Below, piece after piece: positions 58,221 through 64,000 of a DNA stretch of 64,000 bases. The notes beneath the pieces are model-generated. The model searched no databases. It was not told where the DNA came from and worked only from the letters and a program-made list of their open reading frames with translations. The stretch is from an uncultured Eubacteriales bacterium (GTDB taxonomy: Bacteria; Bacillota; Clostridia; Oscillospirales; Oscillospiraceae). The position numbers and the translations under genes were made by a program. Positions within the stretch are counted from its first letter, which is position 1. Each line of letters opens with the position of its first letter. The stretch lies in contig URHT01000002.1 of NCBI GenBank assembly GCA_900547745.1, forward strand, positions 1 through 64,000, given 5' to 3'.

Positions 58221-58792
58221 TGCATCACTTTTTCGCCTACATCGACCGTATGCGCTACATTGAACGCTGGGCGCTGATGCGCAACAGCGTCCGGGAGAAT
58301 ATTCAGGAGCACAGCCATCAGGTGGCGGTGCTGGCTCATGCGCTGGCGGTGATCCGCAACGAGCTGTTCGGCGGACAGGTGGACACCGGCGCGGTGGCCG
58401 CTGCGGCGCTGTACCACGACGCCGGGGAGATCCTCACCGGCGACATGCCCACCCCCATCAAGTACTTCAATCCCGAGATACGGGAGGCCTACCGCAAGGT
58501 GGAGGAGGTGGCGGACGAGAAGCTGCTGGACATGCTGCCGCCGGAGCTGCGGCCGGTCTACGAGGATATCCTGCGCCCCGCCGACCCGGAGGTAGAGGAG
58601 CTGGTGAAGGCGGCGGACAAGCTCAGCGCCCACATCAAGTGTCTGGAGGAGCTGAAGGCCGGCAACGAGGAGTTCCGGCAGGCGGCGCGGCAGACGGCGC
58701 AGGCGCTGGAAGGCTACGATATGCCGGAGCTGCAATATTTCCGTGAGCACTTTTTAGGCTCGTTCCAGCTGACGCTGGACGAGATGGAGTAA
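58220..58792 (+). CDS. HD-domain 5'-deoxynucleotidase, YfbR-like
   Basis: 190 residues. HD-family metal ligands: HSHQVAVLAHAL, the HD pair in ALYHDAGEILTGDMPTPIKY, and Asp in VKAADKLSAHIKCLEE. YfbR removes phosphate from deoxynucleoside monophosphates and helps set dNTP pools. The one-base overlap with mtaB indicates translational coupling. Confidence 0.88.
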   Translation: MHHFFAYIDRMRYIERWALMRNSVRENIQEHSHQVAVLAHALAVIRNELFGGQVDTGAVAAAALYHDAGEILTGDMPTPIKYFNPEIREAYRKVEEVADEKLLDMLPPELRPVYEDILRPADPEVEELVKAADKLSAHIKCLEELKAGNEEFRQAARQTAQALEGYDMPELQYFREHFLGSFQLTLDEME

Positions 58793-58815
58793 TTTTTTCA
58801 AGAGGAGTGACGACT

Positions 58816-59085
58816 ATGAAGGCCATCGTAACAGTGGTGGGAAAGGATCAGGTGGGTATCATCGCCGGTGTGTGCAACACGCTGGCGGCGTATCAGATCA
58901 ATGTGCTGGATATCAGCCAGACCATTATGGAGGGCTACTTCACCATGATGATGGTGGTGGATCTGACCCTGTGCCGGGAGCCGTTCGACAAGCTGCGCGC
59001 CGCCCTGCGGGAGTACGGCGAGGGGCGCGCTCTGTCCATCCGCATCCAGCGGGAGGACATCTTCGACGCCATGCACAAGCTGTAA
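58816..59085 (+). CDS. ACT-domain protein (UPF0237 type)
   Basis: 89 residues forming one ACT domain: VTVVGKDQVGIIAGVCNTLA and the MMMVVDLT strand. Small ACT proteins of this kind are regularly encoded just before UPF0210 genes, as here (12 bp gap), and probably bind an amino acid to regulate that partner. The ATG at 58816 follows AGAGGAG. Confidence 0.88.
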   Translation: MKAIVTVVGKDQVGIIAGVCNTLAAYQINVLDISQTIMEGYFTMMMVVDLTLCREPFDKLRAALREYGEGRALSIRIQREDIFDAMHKL

Positions 59086-59097
59086 GAGGGACGCGCC

Positions 59098-60456
59098 ATG
59101 CTGAATCTGCAAAACATTTTTGACACCATCGACATGATCGACAAGCAGCATCTGGACATCCGCACCATCACCATGGGCATCTCCCTGCTGGACTGCGTCA
59201 GCGAGGACGCGGGCCGCTGCTGCGACAAAATTTACGACAAGATCTGCCGCCGGGCGGAGAAGCTGGTGCGCACCGGCGAGGATATCGAGAGCGAGTTCGG
59301 CATCCCCATCGTCAACAAGCGCATCTCCGTGACGCCTATGGCGCTGGTGGCCGGCGGCTGCGATACCGAGGACTATGTGCCCTTCGCCCTTACGCTGGAT
59401 CGGGCGGCCCATACCTGCGGCGTCAACTTCATCGGCGGTTATTCCGCGCTGGTGCAGAAGGGCTTCGCCAAGGGCGACGAGCTGCTGCTGCGCTCGATTC
59501 CGCAGGCACTGGCCCAGACGGAGCTGGTGTGCTCCAGCGTCAACGTGGGCAGCACCAGGGCGGGCATCAACATGGACGCTGTGGCCCGCATGGGCCGCAT
59601 CATCAAGGAGACGGCCCACCTGACCCGGGCGCGGGACGGTCTGGGCTGCGCCAAGCTGGTGGTGTTCTGCAACGCCGTGGAGGACAACCCCTTCATGGCC
59701 GGCGCGTTCCACGGCGTGGGCGAGGCGGACAGCGTCATCAACGTGGGCGTGTCCGGCCCCGGCGTGGTGTACCACGCCCTGCAGTCCTGCAAGGGCCAGC
59801 CCTTCGATGTGGTGGCGGAGACCATCAAGAAAACGGCGTTCCAGATCACCCGCATGGGCCAGATGGTGGCGGCGGAAGCGTCCAGACGGCTGGACACGCC
59901 CTTCGGTATCGTGGATCTGTCGCTGGCTCCCACCCCGGCGGTGGGCGACAGCGTGGCCCGCATTCTGGAGGAGATGGGGCTTGCCGTCTGCGGCACCCAC
60001 GGCACCACGGCGGCGCTGGCGCTGCTGAACGACGCGGTGAAAAAGGGCGGCGTCATGGCGTCCGGCCATGTGGGCGGCCTGTCCGGCGCGTTCATCCCCG
60101 TGTCGGAGGATGAGGGCATGATCGCTGCCGCGCTGGACGGCACTCTGACCATCGACAAGCTGGAGGCCATGACCTGCGTGTGCTCCGTGGGACTGGACAT
60201 GATCGCCGTACCCGGCAGCACCAGCGCCGAGACTATCGCCGCCATCATCGCCGACGAAGCGGCGGTGGGCATGGTCAACAGCAAGACCACCGCCGTGCGC
60301 GTTATCCCCGTGGAGGGCGCGGATGTGGGCGACATGGTGGAGATGGGCGGCCTGCTGGGCAGCGCGCCGGTGATGCCGGTGCATGAGGCGTCCAGCGCCG
60401 ATTTCATCGCCCGGGGCGGCCGCATCCCCGCGCCGCTTCAGAGCCTGAAAAACTGA
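59098..60456 (+). CDS. UPF0210 / PFL-family protein of unknown function
   Basis: 452 residues, full length for the family. Conserved segments: [44 protein letters not shown] and [19 protein letters not shown]. The fold is related to glycyl-radical enzymes but lacks an obvious C-terminal glycyl radical motif (no RVSGY-like loop seen). The function is unknown; the adjacent ACT protein is its constant partner. The stop overlaps the ATG of the GNAT gene. Confidence 0.88.
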   Translation: MLNLQNIFDTIDMIDKQHLDIRTITMGISLLDCVSEDAGRCCDKIYDKICRRAEKLVRTGEDIESEFGIPIVNKRISVTPMALVAGGCDTEDYVPFALTLDRAAHTCGVNFIGGYSALVQKGFAKGDELLLRSIPQALAQTELVCSSVNVGSTRAGINMDAVARMGRIIKETAHLTRARDGLGCAKLVVFCNAVEDNPFMAGAFHGVGEADSVINVGVSGPGVVYHALQSCKGQPFDVVAETIKKTAFQITRMGQMVAAEASRRLDTPFGIVDLSLAPTPAVGDSVARILEEMGLAVCGTHGTTAALALLNDAVKKGGVMASGHVGGLSGAFIPVSEDEGMIAAALDGTLTIDKLEAMTCVCSVGLDMIAVPGSTSAETIAAIIADEAAVGMVNSKTTAVRVIPVEGADVGDMVEMGGLLGSAPVMPVHEASSADFIARGGRIPAPLQSLKN

Positions 60457-60932
60457 TGATACGGGCGGCGGCGGTACACGATCTGCCCCGCGTCATGGCC
60501 ATCTACGACGCGGCGCGGCGGTATATGCGGGCCAACGGCAACACCGTCCAGTGGGTGAACGGCTACCCCTCCGAGACTCTGCTGCGGCAGGACATCGGGG
60601 CGGGACACCTGTACGTCATGGAGGACGCAGATGGTGTATACGCCGTATTCGCCTTTATACCGGGGGATGACCCCACCTATGCCCACATTGAGGGGGCATG
60701 GCGGGATGACAGCGCCTACGGTACCCTGCACCGATTGGGCAGCGACGGCACCCGCCGGGGCGTATTCGCGGAAGCGGCGGCGTGGGCGGCGCGGCAGTGC
60801 CCCCACCTGCGGGCGGATACCCACGCGGCCAATCTGACCATGCGGCACTGCATGGAGCGGGCGGGCTTCGTGTACTGCGGCGTCATCTATGTGGCGGACG
60901 GCACGCCCCGCGTGGCCTATGAAAAAGTATAA
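60456..60932 (+). CDS. GNAT-family N-acetyltransferase
   Basis: 158 residues with an N-terminal GNAT strand-helix (IRAAAVHDLPRVMAIYDAARRYM) and the C-terminal NLTMRHCMERAGFVYCGVI typical of small-molecule acetyltransferases. The acetyl-CoA loop around RLGSDGTRRGV is less canonical. Substrate unknown. It overlaps the UPF0210 stop (TGATG). Confidence 0.78.
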   Translation: MIRAAAVHDLPRVMAIYDAARRYMRANGNTVQWVNGYPSETLLRQDIGAGHLYVMEDADGVYAVFAFIPGDDPTYAHIEGAWRDDSAYGTLHRLGSDGTRRGVFAEAAAWAARQCPHLRADTHAANLTMRHCMERAGFVYCGVIYVADGTPRVAYEKV

Positions 60933-60943
60933 GGAGAACGGAT

Positions 60944-61168
60944 ATGGATCCTATTTTTGAGATCGAGCTGGAGGAGTGCCCCGTCTGCCGGGGTGCCGGC
61001 GTCATGCAGGATGAGCAGGGCTGGAGCGTCTCTGTCAGCTGCATGGACTGCGGCGCGGAGACGGCCCACGCGGAGTACCGCACGCCGGAGCAGCGGCTGG
61101 AGGCCGCACGGCGCGTGGCGCTGCTGTGGAACATGGGCAAGGTCATCCACACCGGCGTGGGTGACTGA
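60944..61168 (+). CDS. Lar-family (restriction alleviation-like) zinc-ribbon protein
   Basis: 74 residues. Two CxxC knuckles (CPVCRGAG and CMDCGAE) followed by an EQRLEAARRVALLWN helix match the Lar-like zinc ribbons usually found on phages and plasmids, where Lar counters type I restriction. Here it is the last gene of a housekeeping operon, so it may be a domesticated or unrelated zinc ribbon. AAGGAGAA ribosome site. Confidence 0.6.
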   Translation: MDPIFEIELEECPVCRGAGVMQDEQGWSVSVSCMDCGAETAHAEYRTPEQRLEAARRVALLWNMGKVIHTGVGD

Positions 61169-61177
61169 AAGAGCAAT

Positions 61178-61213
61178 AAAGGAGGCCCGCGCCGATCGGC
61201 GCGGGCCTCCTTT
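61178..61213. terminator. Bidirectional terminator between the mtaB operon and the AAA ATPase gene
   Basis: A perfectly self-complementary 36-bp element AAAGGAGGCCCGCGCC... with T-rich flanks on the right; it serves the converging transcripts. Confidence 0.85.
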
Positions 61214-61218
61214 GTTCT

Positions 61219-62283
61219 TTATTCATCAATTTTGCCCCGTGCGTGGAGCACATCATCGGCGGTGAGGGTCATCAGATCCTCCCGCGTGACGCTCTCCAGC
61301 TTGGCAAGGCGGTTGTTCTGGGCCACCAGAATGTGCTCGAAAATGTTCCGGACGCCCCGGGCGTTGCCGAAGCCGTCGCCGTCGGCGCTCTCCTCCGCGA
61401 TGTAGTCCCGTACCAGTGGCTCCGCCTCCGGCGACAGGACGTAGCCCTTGCCGCAGCGCATCTTGAAAATAGCCATCAGCTCGTCCAGTGAGTAGTCCTC
61501 AAACAGCAAAAAGCGGTTGAAGCGGGACTCAAGGCCGGGGTTGGAGTGGATGAACTTATCCATCAGATCAGTGTAGCCCGCCACAATGACCACCAGATCA
61601 TCCCGGTGATCCTCCATGGCCTTCAGCAGCGTGTCGATGGCCTCCTGCCCGAAGTCGTTCTCGCTGCGCCCGTTGAGGGCATAGGCTTCGTCCACAAACA
61701 GCACGCCGCCCATGGCCTTTTCGATGACCTTCTGGGTCTTCAGGGCCGTCTGCCCCACATATCCCGCCACCAGACCGCTGCGGTCCACCTCCACCAGCTG
61801 CCCCTTGGACAGGATGCCCAGACTCCGGTAGATGCGGGCCATCATCCGGGCCATCATGGTCTTGCCCGTGCCGGGATTGCCGGTGAACACCATGTGCAGG
61901 GACATGTCGGTGGTGGGCAGCTCGTGCTGCTGGCGCAGCTTGTAGACCTGCACCATGTTGATAAGGTTGTGTACCTCCTCCTTCACCACACCCAGTCCGA
62001 TGTAGCTGTCCAGCTCCGCCAGCAGATCCTCGATCTTCTCCGGCGGCGGCAGCTCCTCCTCGGCGGGCTTCTCGTCGCCGGGCTTGGCGGTGGCGGTGGG
62101 AGGCGCCTTCTTCTCCGCGTCCTTGGCGGGGGCGGACGGCGCGGCGGGGGACTTGGGGATGTCGCCGGTGACGTTCTCAAAGGGCGTGCCCCAGAAATCG
62201 CTGTTCATGCGCTTCATGCTGTTTTCCGTCATGGAGCGGATCACGTCCAGCTGCTGGAGAATGATCTTGTCTTTCTTATCCAT
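61219..62283 (-). CDS. CbbX/SpoVK-like AAA ATPase
   Basis: 354 residues. A disordered Pro/Ala/Lys-rich segment (about 40-80) precedes the AAA domain: Walker A TGNPGTGKTMMARMM, Walker B GVLFVDEAYALNG, sensor and arginine-finger region GLESRFNRFL. This is the SpoVK/CbbX subgroup of hexameric remodelling ATPases. In spore-formers SpoVK is required in the mother cell; CbbX reactivates Rubisco, for which no gene is present. The target here is unknown. Confidence 0.85.
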   Translation of the reverse strand: MDKKDKIILQQLDVIRSMTENSMKRMNSDFWGTPFENVTGDIPKSPAAPSAPAKDAEKKAPPTATAKPGDEKPAEEELPPPEKIEDLLAELDSYIGLGVVKEEVHNLINMVQVYKLRQQHELPTTDMSLHMVFTGNPGTGKTMMARMMARIYRSLGILSKGQLVEVDRSGLVAGYVGQTALKTQKVIEKAMGGVLFVDEAYALNGRSENDFGQEAIDTLLKAMEDHRDDLVVIVAGYTDLMDKFIHSNPGLESRFNRFLLFEDYSLDELMAIFKMRCGKGYVLSPEAEPLVRDYIAEESADGDGFGNARGVRNIFEHILVAQNNRLAKLESVTREDLMTLTADDVLHARGKIDE

Positions 62284-62295
62284 AGGTAGACCTCC

Positions 62296-62808
62296 TCAGT
62301 AGGATAGGTGGATATTGCGCATGGCGCGGAACAGCAGACCGGCCACAAAGCCGGTGAGCGTGCCGGTGACCAGAGAAACCGCCAGCAGAAACGGCAGATA
62401 CCCCAGCACCATGGTATTGCCCAGTGTGATGCAGGCGGCGGCCATCTGGCCGAGGTTGTGGGCCGCCGCGCCGCCGATGGACACGCCGTAGACGGACAGC
62501 CTCCTGCACCGGCGCAGGGCGATCATCACCAGCATGGCGGTGAAGCCCCCCAGCAGACTGAACAGCAGGGCCGACAGGTTTCCGGCGAACAGACCGCCCA
62601 GCAGGCACCGGGCCGTCAGGATGGTCAGCGCGGGGACGGCGCCCAGCTCGTAGAGAGCGAACACGGTGACGATGTTGGCAAGACCCAGCTTCACGCCGGG
62701 CAGCGGCACGATAAGCGTCACGGGGAACAGGCTTTCCAGCGTACTCAGACCCAGCGCCAATGCCGTCAGCACGGCGCACAGGGCGATGGAGCGTGCGTTC
62801 AGCTTCAT
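62296..62808 (-). CDS. Gx-transporter / heptaprenyl diphosphate synthase component I-like membrane protein
   Basis: 170 residues with about five helices. PLPGVKLGLANIVTVFALYELG, CLLGGLFAGN and LSGGFTAM-like segments match the Gx transporter family, often annotated as heptaprenyl diphosphate synthase component I. Members look like ECF-type substrate-specificity proteins. AGGAGGTG precedes the ATG at 62808. It usually lies, as here, with NusG_II and ApbE genes. Confidence 0.8.
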   Translation of the reverse strand: MKLNARSIALCAVLTALALGLSTLESLFPVTLIVPLPGVKLGLANIVTVFALYELGAVPALTILTARCLLGGLFAGNLSALLFSLLGGFTAMLVMIALRRCRRLSVYGVSIGGAAAHNLGQMAAACITLGNTMVLGYLPFLLAVSLVTGTLTGFVAGLLFRAMRNIHLSY

Positions 62809-62818
62809 GGCGCACCTC

Positions 62819-63253
62819 CTAACCCAGCACCGCGTCCACGTCGGACGCGGCGCCCACCAGCGAGATGACCACCTGCGCCGGCAGGCACACGATGGACTGT
62901 CCCGCCCGGGAGATGGCCCCGGTGTGGACGCAGTCCTGCCCCGGACAGTCGGAGTCGGAGACGCGGACGCTCCATTCCGGGCTGAAGGGCAGGTCACTGT
63001 ACGACGGGGAGAGGGTCAGCGTATAGCCGCCGCGGCCCTCGATGCGGACAGGCCCGTCCGGCAGCTGCGTCACCGGCGTGCGGGACTGCTCCTGCCCCCC
63101 TACGGTGATGACCAGCGTCAGCTGGTCGCCGCCCCCGGTCTTGGGCAGGTAGAACCACAGCGCGGAGACGACGGCCAGCAGCAGCACCGCCGCCGCCAGC
63201 AGCACGTCCCAGCGGTTGAATTTTAACTCAGGCGGCGATGGGTTGGAAGTCAT
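62819..63253 (-). CDS. NusG domain II-containing membrane-anchored protein
   Basis: 144 residues: an N-terminal membrane helix (about 15-35) and an exterior NusG_II domain (about 45-140) with a conserved Cys pair in DSDCPGQDCVHTG. The family is frequently linked to ApbE and Rnf-type flavoprotein loci in anaerobes. Exact role unknown. The start at 63253 lies inside the 3' end of apbE (26-base overlap) after GGAGGG. Confidence 0.78.
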   Translation of the reverse strand: MTSNPSPPELKFNRWDVLLAAAVLLLAVVSALWFYLPKTGGGDQLTLVITVGGQEQSRTPVTQLPDGPVRIEGRGGYTLTLSPSYSDLPFSPEWSVRVSDSDCPGQDCVHTGAISRAGQSIVCLPAQVVISLVGAASDVDAVLG

Positions 63254-64000
63254 AGGCGCAGCCCTCCGGTGCGGTGATGGCATCCGACAGGCCGGGGGTA
63301 TACAGCAGACGGCCGTCGGCGGTGATGAGGATCAGTTCAAAGCCGCCGTGGGCGCGCCAGAAGGACACGGCCTCCTGCTCGCCCATGACGTACAGAGCGG
63401 TGGAATAGGCGTCCGCCGCCGTGCCGTCGTCGGAGATAACGGTGACGGACAGCAGGTCGCTGTCGGCGGGACGTCCGGTGCGGGGGTCGAGGATGTGCTG
63501 GTACACCGTGCCGTCCGCCGCCTCGAAATAGCGCTGATAGCCGCCCGAGGTGACGGCGAAGCAGTCGGTAAGCGCCACGGTGGCGGCGTAGCCGCTGGCG
63601 GCGGGGTCTTGGATGCCCACGTTCCACACGGAGCCGTCGGGCTTGCTGCCGCAGACGTAGACGTTGCCCCCCAGCGATACCACGGCGGAGGTAACGTCAT
63701 AGGCCCGGAAAATATCCGCCACCTGCTGGGAGGCGTAGCCCTTGGCGATGCCGCCCAGATCCACGGCGCAGCCCTCGTCCAGCGTCACGCCGCCGTCCAT
63801 ATGGACGTGCCCGCCGCCCACCAGCGGCAGCAGCGCGTCGATCTCCTCCTGCGCGGGGACGTGGGGCGCGTCGGAGGTGATGCCCCACAGGGCCACCAGC
63901 GGGGCCACAGTCATATCAAACGTGCCGCCCGTCTCATCGGCAAGGGCCAGCGCCCGCGTCAGCAGCTCCCGCGTCTCCTGCTGCACCGCCACGGTCTCAC
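63228..64000 (-). CDS. apbE: FAD:protein FMN transferase ApbE, 5' end beyond the window
   Basis: At least 257 C-terminal residues. It contains the ApbE core: FDMTVAPLVALWG, VDLGGIAKGYA, GNVYVCG and the metal/catalytic segment with DGTAADAYSTALYVMG. ApbE moves FMN from FAD onto Thr in flavoproteins such as RnfG/RnfD or NqrB/C. The reading frame is open to the window edge, so the N-terminus and any lipoprotein signal are not visible. Co-transcribed with the NusG_II and Gx genes. Confidence 0.88.
   Translation of the reverse strand, partial: ETVAVQQETRELLTRALALADETGGTFDMTVAPLVALWGITSDAPHVPAQEEIDALLPLVGGGHVHMDGGVTLDEGCAVDLGGIAKGYASQQVADIFRAYDVTSAVVSLGGNVYVCGSKPDGSVWNVGIQDPAASGYAATVALTDCFAVTSGGYQRYFEAADGTVYQHILDPRTGRPADSDLLSVTVISDDGTAADAYSTALYVMGEQEAVSFWRAHGGFELILITADGRLLYTPGLSDAITAPEGCAYDFQPIAA

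Noticed and set aside
59098..60456. UPF0210 as an active glycyl-radical enzyme
   Set aside because: No C-terminal glycyl-radical loop and no activating radical SAM gene beside it; mtaB is a tRNA enzyme, not an activase.
60944..61168. Evidence of a nearby prophage from the Lar-like gene
   Set aside because: All flanking genes are housekeeping and co-oriented; no integrase, terminase or structural genes are present.

Overview
The window looks like a chromosomal segment of a high-GC, low-oxygen Gram-positive of the class Clostridia, most likely an Oscillospirales (Oscillospiraceae-like) gut bacterium. This is inferred from several things: consensus sigma-A promoters (TTGACA-17-TATAAT type), strong AGGAGG ribosome sites with some TTG and GTG starts, a FeoA-FeoA-FeoB-Cys-rich ferrous iron locus, a split archaeal-type glutamate synthase with an ANTAR antiterminator, a type III glutamine synthetase, and tRNA genes that encode their own CCA. 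No rRNA, CRISPR array, intact insertion sequence or prophage was seen. Most of the window is core metabolism and housekeeping.

Layout. 1-830: a tRNA-Ser(CGA) gene with two extra copies of its 5' half, an orphaned tRNA promoter and short repeats. This is best read as the scar of tRNA-targeting integrative elements. 834-4940: a C26-type amidotransferase, an orphan PTS EIIC-like permease, and a TetR / CrtO-like acyltransferase / GT28 glycosyltransferase operon. 5131-9666: a small alarmone synthetase, a COG2426 membrane protein, a Na/Pi-PhoU transporter and an ECF sigma/membrane partner pair. 10030-11773: rpsB-tsf. 11992-18393: pstSCAB-phoU plus a PhoP/PhoR-like two-component pair. 18576-20878: an ABC exporter. 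20938-25008: a DtxR-like repressor divergent from feoA-feoA-feoB, a Cys-rich protein and a heavy-metal-binding protein, with four GTTAN-type palindromic operators. 25121-26866: bioY and a LysR regulator. 27155-27593: three tRNA genes (Pro-GGG, Ser-UGA, Ser-GCU).

27804-35446 is the nitrogen assimilation locus. A leftward operon gltB1-gltB2-gltB3-glnA-nitR diverges from the type III synthetase glnN. Each transcript starts at a good promoter and then meets an intrinsic terminator whose 5' arm overlaps a small six-base-loop hairpin, the layout expected for ANTAR-protein antitermination. 35529-42466: a MATE exporter, a TVP38-like protein, homoserine dehydrogenase, thioredoxin, a GNAT, a DUF1294 protein and the pseudouridine pathway psuK-psuG. 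42635-47586: asnS, then an unusual E2-like acyltransferase lacking the catalytic His, an acyl-CoA ligase and a YheO-like regulator. 47777-52308: a second ECF sigma module, a TepA-like ClpP-family protein and typA. 52535-56822 (leftward): GH25 lysozyme, RlmA-like methyltransferase, MATE exporter and cysteine desulfurase. 56940-61168 (rightward): mtaB, a YfbR-like nucleotidase, ACT protein, UPF0210, GNAT and a Lar-like zinc ribbon. The desulfurase and mtaB promoters face each other and overlap. 61219-64000 (leftward): a CbbX/SpoVK-like AAA ATPase, a Gx-type transporter, a NusG-domain-II protein and a truncated ApbE flavin transferase.

Recurring themes are phosphate (Pst, Na/Pi), iron (Feo), nitrogen (glutamine/glutamate) and RNA modification. 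The most informative regulatory DNA is the glnN/gltB1 divergent region, the feo promoter and the tRNA-Ser scar.
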